Source: an uncultured Rikenellaceae bacterium (lineage in GTDB: Bacteria; Bacteroidota; Bacteroidia; Bacteroidales; Rikenellaceae). From it: a stretch of 53,870 bases of DNA. Below the pieces are notes generated by a model. The model saw only the letters and a list, made by a program, of their open reading frames with translations, was not told where the DNA came from and searched no databases. The DNA lies in contig CAMRBL010000005.1 in the NCBI GenBank assembly GCA_947040435.1, positions 1-53,870 of the forward strand. Direction: 5' to 3'. The position numbers and the translations under genes are program-made. Positions 18,008 through 26,262 of the stretch are shown piece by piece (the stretch's first letter is position 1; every line of letters begins with the position of its first letter).

Positions 18008-19194
18008 TACATATTGTTGATAAGAGTGCGTGCGTGGGTTGTAATGGGTGTGCTTCGGTATGCCCAACTCAGTGTATAGAGCTAAAGGCAGATGAGGAGG
18101 GGTTCTCTTATCCAGTTGTAGATGTAGTGAAGTGTATTGATTGCGGTTTGTGTGAGCGAGTTTGTCCTGTGTTAGTGCAAGAGGGGGAGAGAGTGCCATT
18201 ACATACATATGCTGCGGTTAATAATGATAATGAAGTGAGAGTTAAAAGTAGCTCTGGAGGTATATTTTATCCATTGGCAGTCTCGGTTATTGCTGATGGT
18301 GGAGTTGTTTTTGGTGCTGTATTTAACGATAAATGGAGGGTTGTTCATACACATGCTCAGTGTATTGACGAGCTATATCGTATGAGAGGATCAAAGTATT
18401 CTCAAAGTGAGATAGGGGAGTGTTATAAATTGGCGAAGAAGTTTCTTAGTGAGGGGAGGAGAGTGCTGTTTACTGCTACGCCGTGCCAGATTGCTGGACT
18501 ACGGAGATATTTACGAAAAGAGTACACTAACCTAATTTGTGTAGATATAATTTGTCATGGAGTTCCAAGTCCTGCCGTATTTAATGCATACCTCTGTGAG
18601 GAGGGAGAGAGAGCAGGGTTCGATGTAAAGGATATACGTCACATCAATTTTAGAGATAAACGTGAGGGGTGGCACGCATCATCTTTTGTTTATAGCTATG
18701 TTGTAGCTTCGGGTGATGAGGGAAAGGTGCATACAAAGGTTGAGAATCTATACCAAAACCTATATTGTAAAGGGTTTATTCTGGATCTTTATTTGAGACC
18801 ATCGTGCCATGATTGCCCGTCGAAGAGATTTAAGAGTGGAAGTGATATATCAATTGCCGATCTGTGGGGAGTGGAGGATATTACCCCTGAATTAGATGAT
18901 AATAGGGGTACTTCACTAATATTTATTAATAGTGAAGTTGGAGATAGATGTTTTGAATCTATTGCGAAAGAGATAACATTTAAAGAGATACCTTTTGTTG
19001 AGGCGATAAAGGGGAATCCGCAAATAAACTCCTCCGCAATTGAGTCGAAAAATAGAAAAGCTTTTTTTCAACTATTCCGAAAGGAAGATACAGCAGCCTT
19101 GATACATAAGTTGACCAAAGCATCATTTAAGAAGAAAGTTCAGCGAAGAGTAAAGATCGCTGTTAAAAAGATAAAAAAAATAGTTAAGATATGA
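18004..19194 (+). CDS. Coenzyme F420 hydrogenase/dehydrogenase beta-subunit-like iron-sulfur protein of polysaccharide loci
   Basis: 396 residues. An N-terminal 2[4Fe-4S] ferredoxin domain shows CVGCNGCASVCPTQCIE (residues 9-25) and CIDCGLCERVCP (about 46-57). The rest matches the FrhB N- and C-terminal families: SSGGIFYPLA near residue 85, FTATPCQIAGLRRYL near 160, DIICHGVPSP near 182, and CHDCPSKRFKSGSDISIADLWG near 270. Proteins of this type recur in exopolysaccharide clusters beside pyruvyl transferases, where their exact redox job is not settled; real F420 use is not implied. It overlaps its neighbours by four bases on both sides (ATGA), giving a tightly coupled trio. Confidence 0.85.
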   Translation: MIHIVDKSACVGCNGCASVCPTQCIELKADEEGFSYPVVDVVKCIDCGLCERVCPVLVQEGERVPLHTYAAVNNDNEVRVKSSSGGIFYPLAVSVIADGGVVFGAVFNDKWRVVHTHAQCIDELYRMRGSKYSQSEIGECYKLAKKFLSEGRRVLFTATPCQIAGLRRYLRKEYTNLICVDIICHGVPSPAVFNAYLCEEGERAGFDVKDIRHINFRDKREGWHASSFVYSYVVASGDEGKVHTKVENLYQNLYCKGFILDLYLRPSCHDCPSKRFKSGSDISIADLWGVEDITPELDDNRGTSLIFINSEVGDRCFESIAKEITFKEIPFVEAIKGNPQINSSAIESKNRKAFFQLFRKEDTAALIHKLTKASFKKKVQRRVKIAVKKIKKIVKI

Positions 19195-20282
19195 GAGTTG
19201 GAGTATTGACATTTCACGTGGCCCACAATTTTGGAGCTTTTTTGCAGTGTTACGCATTGCAGAGTTATTTGGAGAGTATTGGTTGTGATGTCGACGTTGT
19301 TGATTATCGCCCAAAATATTTGACAGACCAATATCGTGTGGTTAACTCTGCATGGATAAAAAATCCTAACTTTTTGGTCTGCACAAAGAGATCAATTGTA
19401 TTTGCACTCTCTTACGTTACGAGACTTCGAAAGTTTAAACGGTACGAGAAGATGATTAATCACAGACTGAATTTAGTAGATGTAAATGCTGCGAAGTATG
19501 ATCTGTTAATCTGTGGGAGTGACCAAGTGTGGAATAAAAGTATAACTGGCGGAGATTATGACCCGTTCTACTTCCTAAATTCAAAAGAACTTGTCTCTGA
19601 TTTAAAAATATCATATGCCGCTAGTTTCGGACGAGACGAAATAGATGTTGAATCGTCAGACTCTAAGTTACGAGCGTACATAGAGGCTTTGGATGGAGTC
19701 TCTTTTAGGGAGCGTAGGGGATTTGATGCCGTAAACGGAAAGGTAACTAGAGCTGTTAATCATGTTGTTGACCCTGTGTTGTTATTGACAAAAGAGAGGT
19801 GGTTGAGCTTTGCAACGCTACCTCAGGAAACAAAACCATATCTATTCATATATCAAGTTAATTATGATGCTAACTTGAGGCGTGTTGCTGAGATGTATGC
19901 AAAACAGAGGGGGCTTAGAGTGGTTGAAGTGACTGCATTTGTCAGTTGGAAGGTAAAAGATGGTGTCTATCAAACAAAAACACCAGATGAATTTGTTGGT
20001 TTAATTGCGAATGCAGATTGTGTATTCACATCATCTTTTCACGCTACGGCGTTCTCTATTATACTGGAAAAGGAGTTCTACTCACTGAGTAGCGGACACG
20101 TAAATGATGACAGATGCACCTCTCTTCTTAAAGAGTGTGGTTTATTGAGTCGGAGCTTTAGCCCTTCGTTAGAGACTTCGCCTAGTGAGGAGGAGATTAA
20201 CTACACAGAGGTGAAGAGTAAAATGAGTAGCCTGATTGAGAGCTCAAAAAACTATTTGCAGAGTTATATATCGGTGAAATAG
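19191..20282 (+). CDS. Polysaccharide pyruvyl transferase family protein
   Basis: Predicted enzyme adding a pyruvate ketal to a sugar of a surface glycan. 363 residues. N-terminal VGVLTFHVAHNFGAFLQCYAL and VDVVDYRPK are the family's characteristic start (residues 3-45); LLICGSDQVWNKSITG near residue 105 and the C-terminal ANADCVFTSSFHATAFSIILEK (about 275-296) are the conserved core and the sugar-binding fold. It starts inside the stop codon of the preceding iron-sulfur gene (ATGA overlap), a pairing widely seen in Bacteroidetes and Firmicutes glycan loci. A 71-base gap leads to the first glycosyltransferase. Confidence 0.88.
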   Translation: MRVGVLTFHVAHNFGAFLQCYALQSYLESIGCDVDVVDYRPKYLTDQYRVVNSAWIKNPNFLVCTKRSIVFALSYVTRLRKFKRYEKMINHRLNLVDVNAAKYDLLICGSDQVWNKSITGGDYDPFYFLNSKELVSDLKISYAASFGRDEIDVESSDSKLRAYIEALDGVSFRERRGFDAVNGKVTRAVNHVVDPVLLLTKERWLSFATLPQETKPYLFIYQVNYDANLRRVAEMYAKQRGLRVVEVTAFVSWKVKDGVYQTKTPDEFVGLIANADCVFTSSFHATAFSIILEKEFYSLSSGHVNDDRCTSLLKECGLLSRSFSPSLETSPSEEEINYTEVKSKMSSLIESSKNYLQSYISVK

Positions 20283-20353
20283 AGTTTGTGTGAACTTACT
20301 TATTAGTAGAAAAAAATATTGAACGTAGAAAATATATATAGTTTCATAGTATT

Positions 20354-21394
20354 ATGCAGCCAAATCCTTTAATTTCAATTATTATTCCGATATACAATAC
20401 GGAAAGATATATTCACCGATGCATTGATAGTATATTGGCACAGAGATACAGTAACTTTGAGCTGATATTAGTTGACGACGGCTCTACGGATGGCGTAGGG
20501 GTTGTATGTGATGATTATGCACAGAATGATGATAGAATTAGAGTTTTTCACAAAGATAACGGAGGGGTTAGTTCTGCTCGCAATCTAGGCATTGATAATG
20601 CTCATGGAGATTGGATTGCATTTGTAGATAGCGATGACTTCGTAAAAGAGAACTGGCTATTCGATTATGTCAGGGAGATAGATAAAAATCCGAGAGTTGG
20701 TTTAGTTTACCAAGGGATAATTCGATTGATAGATGGAGTGGAGAGTATAAAGGACTCCGTTGAGGATAGAGTTTTTGTTGAAGATGAGTTTGTCGCAGCT
20801 TATATATATTTAGATCGTACGGCGAATAACTTTGGACACACCTGCTCCAAGATATATAGAGCAGATGTATTCAACCAAAGTAATTTGAGATTTAATCAAA
20901 GACTCTCTTTTTGTGAAGACCTTGAATTCACTTTTCGATTCATGCAAAAAATTGATCGCATAGCCACAATCAATAGTTATAATTATGTCTATGCTTTTGA
21001 TCGTGATGTTAGTTTAGGACGGATAAACCACTCATACGAAGTGCTTGATAGACTCGCAAATATAGTAAATAAACAGCTCTCAATATTGGATGCTAGAACA
21101 GAAGAGGTGTGCGAAGAGTTGTTCGACTCTGTTTATAATTTTAGATTCAGAGCGTTGAAAAGTCTATACAAGCCCTCTGTAAATAGTACAGCAGTAGAGA
21201 GGCGAAATATTATCAAAAAATATTACACTACTTATTATGGTGATCTAAATAGAATAGATCTATCTATCGGTAATGAGGAGCTGATTGTTAAGGTCTTGGC
21301 ACTTAGAAATGCGAGAATAATAGATTGGATCTACAGAACTGTGTTTACATTGAAGTCAAAACTAGATAAAATATCATCTAAAAAAGATAAATAA
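20354..21394 (+). CDS. Family 2 glycosyltransferase, copy 1
   Basis: 346-residue GT-A enzyme that adds a sugar to a growing glycan from a nucleotide sugar. Residues 6-16 ISIIIPIYNTE, the DDGSTD motif (41-46), GGVSSARNLGID (70-81) and the metal-binding VDSDD (91-95) are all present; the ED pair in SFCEDLEF (about 195) supplies the likely base. No membrane segment. It is clearly paralogous to the next gene along its whole length, including the C-terminal RFRALKSLY and VKVLALRN stretches. Substrates cannot be told from sequence. Confidence 0.9.
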   Translation: MQPNPLISIIIPIYNTERYIHRCIDSILAQRYSNFELILVDDGSTDGVGVVCDDYAQNDDRIRVFHKDNGGVSSARNLGIDNAHGDWIAFVDSDDFVKENWLFDYVREIDKNPRVGLVYQGIIRLIDGVESIKDSVEDRVFVEDEFVAAYIYLDRTANNFGHTCSKIYRADVFNQSNLRFNQRLSFCEDLEFTFRFMQKIDRIATINSYNYVYAFDRDVSLGRINHSYEVLDRLANIVNKQLSILDARTEEVCEELFDSVYNFRFRALKSLYKPSVNSTAVERRNIIKKYYTTYYGDLNRIDLSIGNEELIVKVLALRNARIIDWIYRTVFTLKSKLDKISSKKDK

Positions 21395-21404
21395 AAGTCG
21401 TATT

Positions 21405-22412
21405 ATGCCGTTAAAGCCATTAATCTCAATTATAATTCCCGTATATAATACGGAGAAGTATATAAGCAGATGTATTGATAGTATATTATCTCAATTGTAT
21501 CGCAACTTTGAACTGTTATTAATTGATGATGGTACGCCCGATAGGGCGGGTGATATATGTGATGATTATGCACGTATAGATTCTCGTATCAAGGTTTTTC
21601 ATAAAAAAAATGGTGGAGCAAGTTCGGCTCGTAACGTGGGTTTAGAGAATGCGACTGGCGAGTGGATTGCATTTGCCGATAGCGATGATTGGGTGAAAGA
21701 GAGTTGGTTGCTAGATTATGTGTCAGAGATAGAGAGATACCCAAATATAGGCTTAGTATACCAAGGGTTTATTACGTTGAAAGATGGTGTGGAGCACGTA
21801 GGTAAAACTATGGAAGATAGACTCTTTAGTGAGCGTGAACTATCTGTTGCCTACAAGTATTTGGATGGGGAGGTTGACCTTTTTGGATATACGTGTTCAA
21901 AAATATATAGAACAGATGTTTTTAAACAATATAATTTTAGATTCGATCAAAGGCTATCTTTTTGTGAAGACCTTGAGTTGACACTCCGCTTCGTCCAAAA
22001 AATAGATAGTATTGCTGTTATTAATAGATTTAATTATATTTATAACCACGATAGTGGAGTTAGTTTAGCCCGTAGATACCACTCATACGATGCTTTGAAT
22101 AGTATTGCTGATATGGTTAATACTCAATTAGAACTATTGAATAGACGAACTAGCGGTGTCGTTGATAATATGTTTGATACTGTTATTCATTACAGATTTA
22201 GAGCACTAAAGAGCCTATATAGACCAACCGTAAGCAGGTCTGCTATGGAGAGGCGGAGGATAATAGATTTATATTTGAGATGTTATTATCGGGAGTTGTC
22301 TATGGCTAATATATATAATGGAGCTGAAAAATATATAGTTAAAGTTTTGGCTCTCAGAAATGTAAGATTAATAGATTTAATCTACCGAATCTTATTCAAA
22401 ATAAAGGCATAA
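21405..22412 (+). CDS. Family 2 glycosyltransferase, copy 2
   Basis: 335 residues, GT-A fold with ISIIIPVYNTE, DDGTPD (in place of DDGSTD), GGASSARNVGLEN and ADSDD. It aligns with the preceding protein from end to end, sharing RCIDSIL, LVYQG, TCSKIYR, QRLSFCEDLE, RFRALKSLY and VKVLALRN. A tandem duplication followed by divergence is the simplest explanation, giving two related linkages in one glycan. Ten bases separate the two genes. It closes the polysaccharide module, which is followed by a long hairpin with a repeat copy. Confidence 0.9.
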   Translation: MPLKPLISIIIPVYNTEKYISRCIDSILSQLYRNFELLLIDDGTPDRAGDICDDYARIDSRIKVFHKKNGGASSARNVGLENATGEWIAFADSDDWVKESWLLDYVSEIERYPNIGLVYQGFITLKDGVEHVGKTMEDRLFSERELSVAYKYLDGEVDLFGYTCSKIYRTDVFKQYNFRFDQRLSFCEDLELTLRFVQKIDSIAVINRFNYIYNHDSGVSLARRYHSYDALNSIADMVNTQLELLNRRTSGVVDNMFDTVIHYRFRALKSLYRPTVSRSAMERRRIIDLYLRCYYRELSMANIYNGAEKYIVKVLALRNVRLIDLIYRILFKIKA

Positions 22413-22446
22413 TAAAAAGTTAAGACTCTTTTGTTGTTGCATATTA

Positions 22447-22515
22447 GCTCACTCAGATCTCGTGTTTTAGCCCGCATAGGGTCGTTTTGTAAAACACTAC
22501 GAGATCTGAGTGAAC
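22447..22515. terminator. Long hairpin between convergent genes enclosing dispersed repeat copy H
   Basis: Outer stem of 16 bp with one mismatch (22447-22462 with 22500-22515), continued by TGTTTTA/TAAAACA (22463-22469 with 22490-22496) after a 3-base bulge; loop 22470-22489 carries GCCCGCATAGGG. The left arm and loop align with the dispersed repeat family in minus orientation. No strong T-run, so it may protect 3' ends as much as terminate. Confidence 0.65.
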
Positions 22516-22522
22516 AGAATAT

Positions 22523-23449
22523 TTACATGTATAGCTCTGTCGACAAATATTTTTCGCCACCATCAGGTATTAATACAACAATACATTTTCCTTTAGCCTC
22601 TTCTCTCTTTGCAATTACAGTCGCTGCGTATAGTGCCGCACCACCAGATATACCCGCAAGGATAGCTTCTTTCTGTGATAACTCTCTTGCTGCACTATAT
22701 GACTGCTCCGTTGTGACAGTAATTATCTCATCTACGGCGGAGAGATCCAGTAACTTAGGAACAAACCCAGCTCCAATTCCTTGTATCTTATGTGGTCCAG
22801 CTTTTCCGCCAGATAGCACGGGAGAGTCAGCTGGTTCTACGGCAATTATCTTTACGTTTGGATTGTGCGCTTTTAATCCACGTCCAATTCCATTTACCGT
22901 TCCTCCAGTTCCTACTCCTCCGATAAAGTAGTCAACAGTACCATCAGTATCTCTCCATATCTCTTCGGCAGTAGTTGTGAAGTGTATCTCAGAATTTGAC
23001 GGATTCTCAAACTGTTTAAGTATAACAGAGTTTGGAATCTCATCTACCAACTCTAAACTTCTACTTATAGATCCAGCCATTCCCTTACTACCCTCTGTAA
23101 GCACTATATCAGCACCCAAGGCACCTAAGATTTTTCTGCGCTCAATACTCATCGTTTCAGGCATTGTTAAGAGGAGCTTATAGCCCTTTAGCTTTGCAGC
23201 CATAGCTAAACCAATACCAGTGTTTCCACTCGTAGGTTCGATTATTGTCGCTCCCGGTTCTATTACTCCACGTTGCTCTGCATCTGTAATCATTGCAATA
23301 CCAACCCTGTCTTTTACACTGCCACACGGATTTTGAGACTCTAGTTTCGCTACAATCGTACCCAGTGTTGAGTTTGCCTTGTTGTAATTCTGTAACTCAA
23401 CTAATGGTGTATTGCCTATTAGTTCAATTAATGATTTTGCTATCTTCAT
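22523..23449 (-). CDS. cysK: Cysteine synthase A (O-acetylserine sulfhydrylase)
   Basis: PLP enzyme forming cysteine from O-acetylserine and sulfide. 308 residues, standard length. The PLP lysine is Lys46 in NPCGSVKDRVG (40-50); the substrate loop is EPTSGNTGIG (71-80) and the phosphate-binding loop is GVGTGGTVNGIG near residue 178. The C-terminal GISGGAALYAA completes the CysK pattern. It lies downstream of nagB but beyond a terminator hairpin, so it is probably a separate unit. It faces the polysaccharide module tail to tail. I could not identify a convincing promoter. Confidence 0.95.
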   Translation of the reverse strand: MKIAKSLIELIGNTPLVELQNYNKANSTLGTIVAKLESQNPCGSVKDRVGIAMITDAEQRGVIEPGATIIEPTSGNTGIGLAMAAKLKGYKLLLTMPETMSIERRKILGALGADIVLTEGSKGMAGSISRSLELVDEIPNSVILKQFENPSNSEIHFTTTAEEIWRDTDGTVDYFIGGVGTGGTVNGIGRGLKAHNPNVKIIAVEPADSPVLSGGKAGPHKIQGIGAGFVPKLLDLSAVDEIITVTTEQSYSAARELSQKEAILAGISGGAALYAATVIAKREEAKGKCIVVLIPDGGEKYLSTELYM

Positions 23450-23459
23450 AATATATCAA

Positions 23460-23552
23460 AAATTAAGAAAACGAAGTTCTCAGGGAAATAAGATACAATT
23501 ACTCACCAGTACGGCTCGAACTCGAATCAAATTTATCTGAAAACTTCGTTTT
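23460..23552 (-). terminator. Large-loop hairpin after nagB (AAAACGAAG type)
   Basis: 16-bp stem with one mismatch: AAAACGAAGTTCTCAG (23468-23483) with CTGAAAACTTCGTTTT (23537-23552), loop of 53 bases. On the minus strand the stem is followed by CTTAATTTTT, so it can end the nagB transcript. The arm AAAACGAAG recurs in hairpins at 40005 and 46008. Confidence 0.65.
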
Positions 23553-23572
23553 ACGTAGTTTGTACTAACTTA

Positions 23573-24385
23573 TTATAATTTAATACTCTCTGGATCTAGA
23601 TTCTCACTCTCGATGTCTTTGAAATATTTGTATGTTCCAACTTTCAACTCATAAGTAGCGTCGTCGTCACAAACAATAACTCCATGTGGATGAGCTTGTA
23701 GAGAACTTACTGTCCAAGCGTGGTTGTAACCCTGCTCAACAACATGGTGTAGAGCTCTCGCTTTGTTGTGTCCAGTAACAAGGATAAGAACCTCATATGA
23801 GTCCATTACAGTACCAACACCAACTGTTAAAGCTGTTTTAGGAACTTTGTTTACATCGTTGTCAAAAAATCTAGAGTTTGCAATGATAGTATCTTTTGTC
23901 AATGTCTTGATTCTAGTTCTAGAGTTCATAGACGAAAACGGCTCATTAAATGCAATGTGTCCGTCAGGTCCGATACCACCCATGAATAGGTCGATTCCAC
24001 CTGCAGCTTCAATCTTGTCCTCATACTCCATGCACTCAACCTCTAGGTCTTCAGCATTACCATTAAGAATGTTTATATTCTCAGGCTTAATGTCAATGTA
24101 TTGAAAAAAGTTGTTCTTCATAAATGAGTGGTAACTCTCAGGGTGATCCTCAGGTAGACCAACATACTCATCCATGTTGAATGTAATAACATTTGCAAAT
24201 GATACACTACCATTTTTGTATAGCTCAATAAGCTCTTTGTATGTCTCTAGTGGTGTAGATCCTGTAGGAAGACCCAATACAAATGGTGCATCTACATCAG
24301 CTTGATGGTTATTGATTTTTTGAGCGATATATCTCGCAACCCATTTAGCTACACTTTTCTTCTCTTCTTGAATAATAATTCTCAT
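23573..24385 (-). CDS. nagB: Glucosamine-6-phosphate deaminase
   Basis: Converts glucosamine-6-phosphate to fructose-6-phosphate and ammonia. 270 residues (E. coli 266). The catalytic residues fall at the same numbers as in E. coli: Asp72 in FNMDEYVGL, and Asp141, His143 and Glu148 in [13 protein letters not shown]. The phosphate-binding LGLPTGSTP is at residues 37-45. It is third in a likely operon behind a secreted glucosaminidase and an unknown 229-residue protein, which suggests a link to recycling of amino sugars released from the cell wall. Gaps are 45 and 53 bases with no terminator between. Confidence 0.96.
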   Translation of the reverse strand: MRIIIQEEKKSVAKWVARYIAQKINNHQADVDAPFVLGLPTGSTPLETYKELIELYKNGSVSFANVITFNMDEYVGLPEDHPESYHSFMKNNFFQYIDIKPENINILNGNAEDLEVECMEYEDKIEAAGGIDLFMGGIGPDGHIAFNEPFSSMNSRTRIKTLTKDTIIANSRFFDNDVNKVPKTALTVGVGTVMDSYEVLILVTGHNKARALHHVVEQGYNHAWTVSSLQAHPHGVIVCDDDATYELKVGTYKYFKDIESENLDPESIKL

Positions 24386-24430
24386 CTCTATAATATATTT
24401 AAATTAATTAAAAAATAGTTGTTGTATATG

Positions 24431-25120
24431 TTAAATATCATCAATGTTAAATTCGTACCCTAATCTCTTACCCGTTTTGATCTTAGTATTTTCAAATTTT
24501 GTGTTTAACTGATCTAAGTTCATGATCTTTGCCGATTCGTACGGAGGCACAAGAAGGTCAAAATCCAGAGCATAATCCATTGCCATCTCAATAATAGCTA
24601 TCAACTCTCCTTCATCTATAGTTTTTGTGCCAAATTCACCGACACGAACCCTTTGCTGCCTTTTACCCTCCACAAAGTACTGTAACTCGTGGTTTATAAA
24701 TATTCGTCCAATTAAGTACCCCTCGTCAGAACTCCTATTGTATTTAAATGAATCCGCTAGAAAATTATAAATGTTAATTACCCCACAATAAGCGTTTGCT
24801 CTATCTATTTTTACATATTCATTCTGCCATATTGCATTATTCTCGTCAAACATAAAGACGTTTGTGTGCATATTGAATATTAGAACTTCACCTGCAACTC
24901 TAAGTTGTGCCTCAAATTTACCACGATCTCTGTACTCGATGCGAATACGTCTATCAATCTTGTCGTCGAGTTCAACATTAAACTCAGAAGCCATCTCGTG
25001 AAGAGTCTCTTTAAGTGTATTGAACAGAGAGAATGTATTGTCATATACTCTCTGTTGAAGATTTGCCTTATAGACTAAGTTAGTGCTTATTTTCTCTCTA
25101 AAATTGGGGTCGTTATCCAT
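24431..25120 (-). CDS. Conserved-looking protein of unknown function
   Basis: I do not recognise this 229-residue protein. It has no signal peptide or membrane segment and looks like a soluble alpha/beta protein. The N-terminal third is helical and polar (NLQQRVYDNTFSLFNTLKETLHEMA), followed by a strand-rich region with RIRIEYRDRGKFEAQLRVAG and EVLIFNMHTNVFMFD, and a stretch IGRIFINHELQYFVEGKRQQR. The C-terminus contains EGELIAIIEMAMDYALDFDLLVPPY split over two helices. It is placed between a cell-wall glucosaminidase and nagB with short gaps, so it is probably co-expressed with them. Homologues in Bacteroidetes are likely but cannot be confirmed here. Confidence 0.8.
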   Translation of the reverse strand: MDNDPNFREKISTNLVYKANLQQRVYDNTFSLFNTLKETLHEMASEFNVELDDKIDRRIRIEYRDRGKFEAQLRVAGEVLIFNMHTNVFMFDENNAIWQNEYVKIDRANAYCGVINIYNFLADSFKYNRSSDEGYLIGRIFINHELQYFVEGKRQQRVRVGEFGTKTIDEGELIAIIEMAMDYALDFDLLVPPYESAKIMNLDQLNTKFENTKIKTGKRLGYEFNIDDI

Positions 25121-25173
25121 AGTTTTTTTAATTGTTTTTAATTGTCACTACCTTTTTAAGTAGTAATTTTAAT

Positions 25174-26130
25174 TTACATCAATCTAATCTGTTGTCCGAT
25201 AGCTATTTTTGATGTTGGTTGTAATCTATTAAGGTTATATAAGTTTTTTAGTCTGATACCATACATTTGACTTATAGAGTGCATTGTATCTCCCTCTTTA
25301 ACGTAGTGCATCAACTTGCCATTGTTTACACGCTTAGCCTTCTTCTTGATATATATAATTGAATTTGCTGTTACCTGCTCATTCGGCATATCATTAATTT
25401 TTCTAAGCTTCTTCTCTGACATTTTTAGTTTGTTGCTAAGCGATGCAAATGTATCCCCATTCTCAGTAATGATAAATTCAGATCCATTGTTTGAATATAG
25501 CTTGTACCCGAGGTGTCCCGATACAGAGATAGTGTAGTTGTCTAGGTCGATATGTTTTGGTATCGTCTTGTCAACTTCTGGAACCACTGGAGTCTCCTCC
25601 TCAAAGATTATATCTTTACCCTGGTCGAGTAGATATAATTTATTATCTTCGATTAAGGTAATAAGTATATCTGCATATTTTGGGTTTGTAGCATAGCCCG
25701 CTGCTTTCAAACCATGAGCCCACGCCTTGTAGTCCATAGGGTCAAGGCTAAATAGTGACTCATATCTCGCAGAACCATCAAGGAACTCTGAGTGGTCTTT
25801 AAATGATTCAGCATCTGTGTTGTATTTTCTGAAACACTCACCCAGCTCATCATCATCATGGTATATTGTCTCACCAGCCCACTCTTTTTTACATTTTATG
25901 CCAAAGTGATTATTTGCTTGAGTTGCAAGTCTCCCATTTCCATTTCCAGACTCAAATATCGCTTGTGCCATCTTGATACTTGCAGGTATTCCATATATAT
26001 CTTGGTGTTCCAGTACTATATTTGTATACTCTTGTATATACTCTTTTCTAGTTGTCTTTTGCGCGTAAGTATTAAATTGAATTAATACTAAAAAAGATAT
26101 TGCAACGATGTGTAGTGTTTTTTGTTTCAT
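25174..26130 (-). CDS. Secreted glucosaminidase (FlgJ/GH73-type) with two LysM domains
   Basis: Predicted peptidoglycan hydrolase. 318 residues with an N-terminal signal peptide (HIVAISFLVLIQFNTYAQ). The catalytic domain spans about 25-175: YGIPASIKMAQAIFESGNGNG with the likely catalytic Glu, NNHFGIKC, and the CFRKYNT and ARYESLF stretches of GH73. Two LysM repeats follow, around 210-265 (ITENGDTFASLSNKLKMSEKKL) and 272-318 (HYVKEGDTMHSISQMYGIR), for binding cell-wall glycan. It has a full minus-strand promoter (TTTG-N20-TACTTTTG). Downstream are the unknown protein and nagB, hinting at a wall-turnover operon. Confidence 0.9.
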   Translation of the reverse strand: MKQKTLHIVAISFLVLIQFNTYAQKTTRKEYIQEYTNIVLEHQDIYGIPASIKMAQAIFESGNGNGRLATQANNHFGIKCKKEWAGETIYHDDDELGECFRKYNTDAESFKDHSEFLDGSARYESLFSLDPMDYKAWAHGLKAAGYATNPKYADILITLIEDNKLYLLDQGKDIIFEEETPVVPEVDKTIPKHIDLDNYTISVSGHLGYKLYSNNGSEFIITENGDTFASLSNKLKMSEKKLRKINDMPNEQVTANSIIYIKKKAKRVNNGKLMHYVKEGDTMHSISQMYGIRLKNLYNLNRLQPTSKIAIGQQIRLM

Positions 26131-26159
26131 AAATTATTATTATACGTTCTTAGATATTA

Positions 26160-26191
26160 CAAAAGTAGTATTTTATTGCAAATTGCGCAAA
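26160..26191 (-). promoter_or_regulatory. Promoter of the glucosaminidase operon
   Basis: Minus strand: TTTG at 26191-26188, 20 bases, TACTTTTG at 26167-26160. It physically overlaps the divergent promoter at 26175-26205. Confidence 0.8.
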
Positions 26192-26205
26192 AAATTGTAG
26201 CTTTG
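26175..26205 (+). promoter_or_regulatory. Promoter of the DUF4254 / GT9 genes
   Basis: ATTG at 26175-26178, 19 bases, TAGCTTTG at 26198-26205. Its -33 region lies inside the spacer of the opposing promoter, so the two polymerases should compete. Confidence 0.75.
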
Positions 26206-26262
26206 TGGTAAACTATATCTTATATAGTTGTTATATTAGATAAAAACTTAAAAGAAATCGAT

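Noticed and set aside
22431-22931. Plus-strand open frame of 166 codons antisense to cysK
   Set aside because: It overlaps cysK, whose catalytic motifs are intact, and its own translation is Ser/Pro-rich low complexity typical of an antisense frame.
23484-23536. Loop with GAGTTCGAGCC on the minus strand, suggesting a tRNA T-arm
   Set aside because: The flanking bases do not form the T-stem or an acceptor stem, and no D- or anticodon arm can be drawn.
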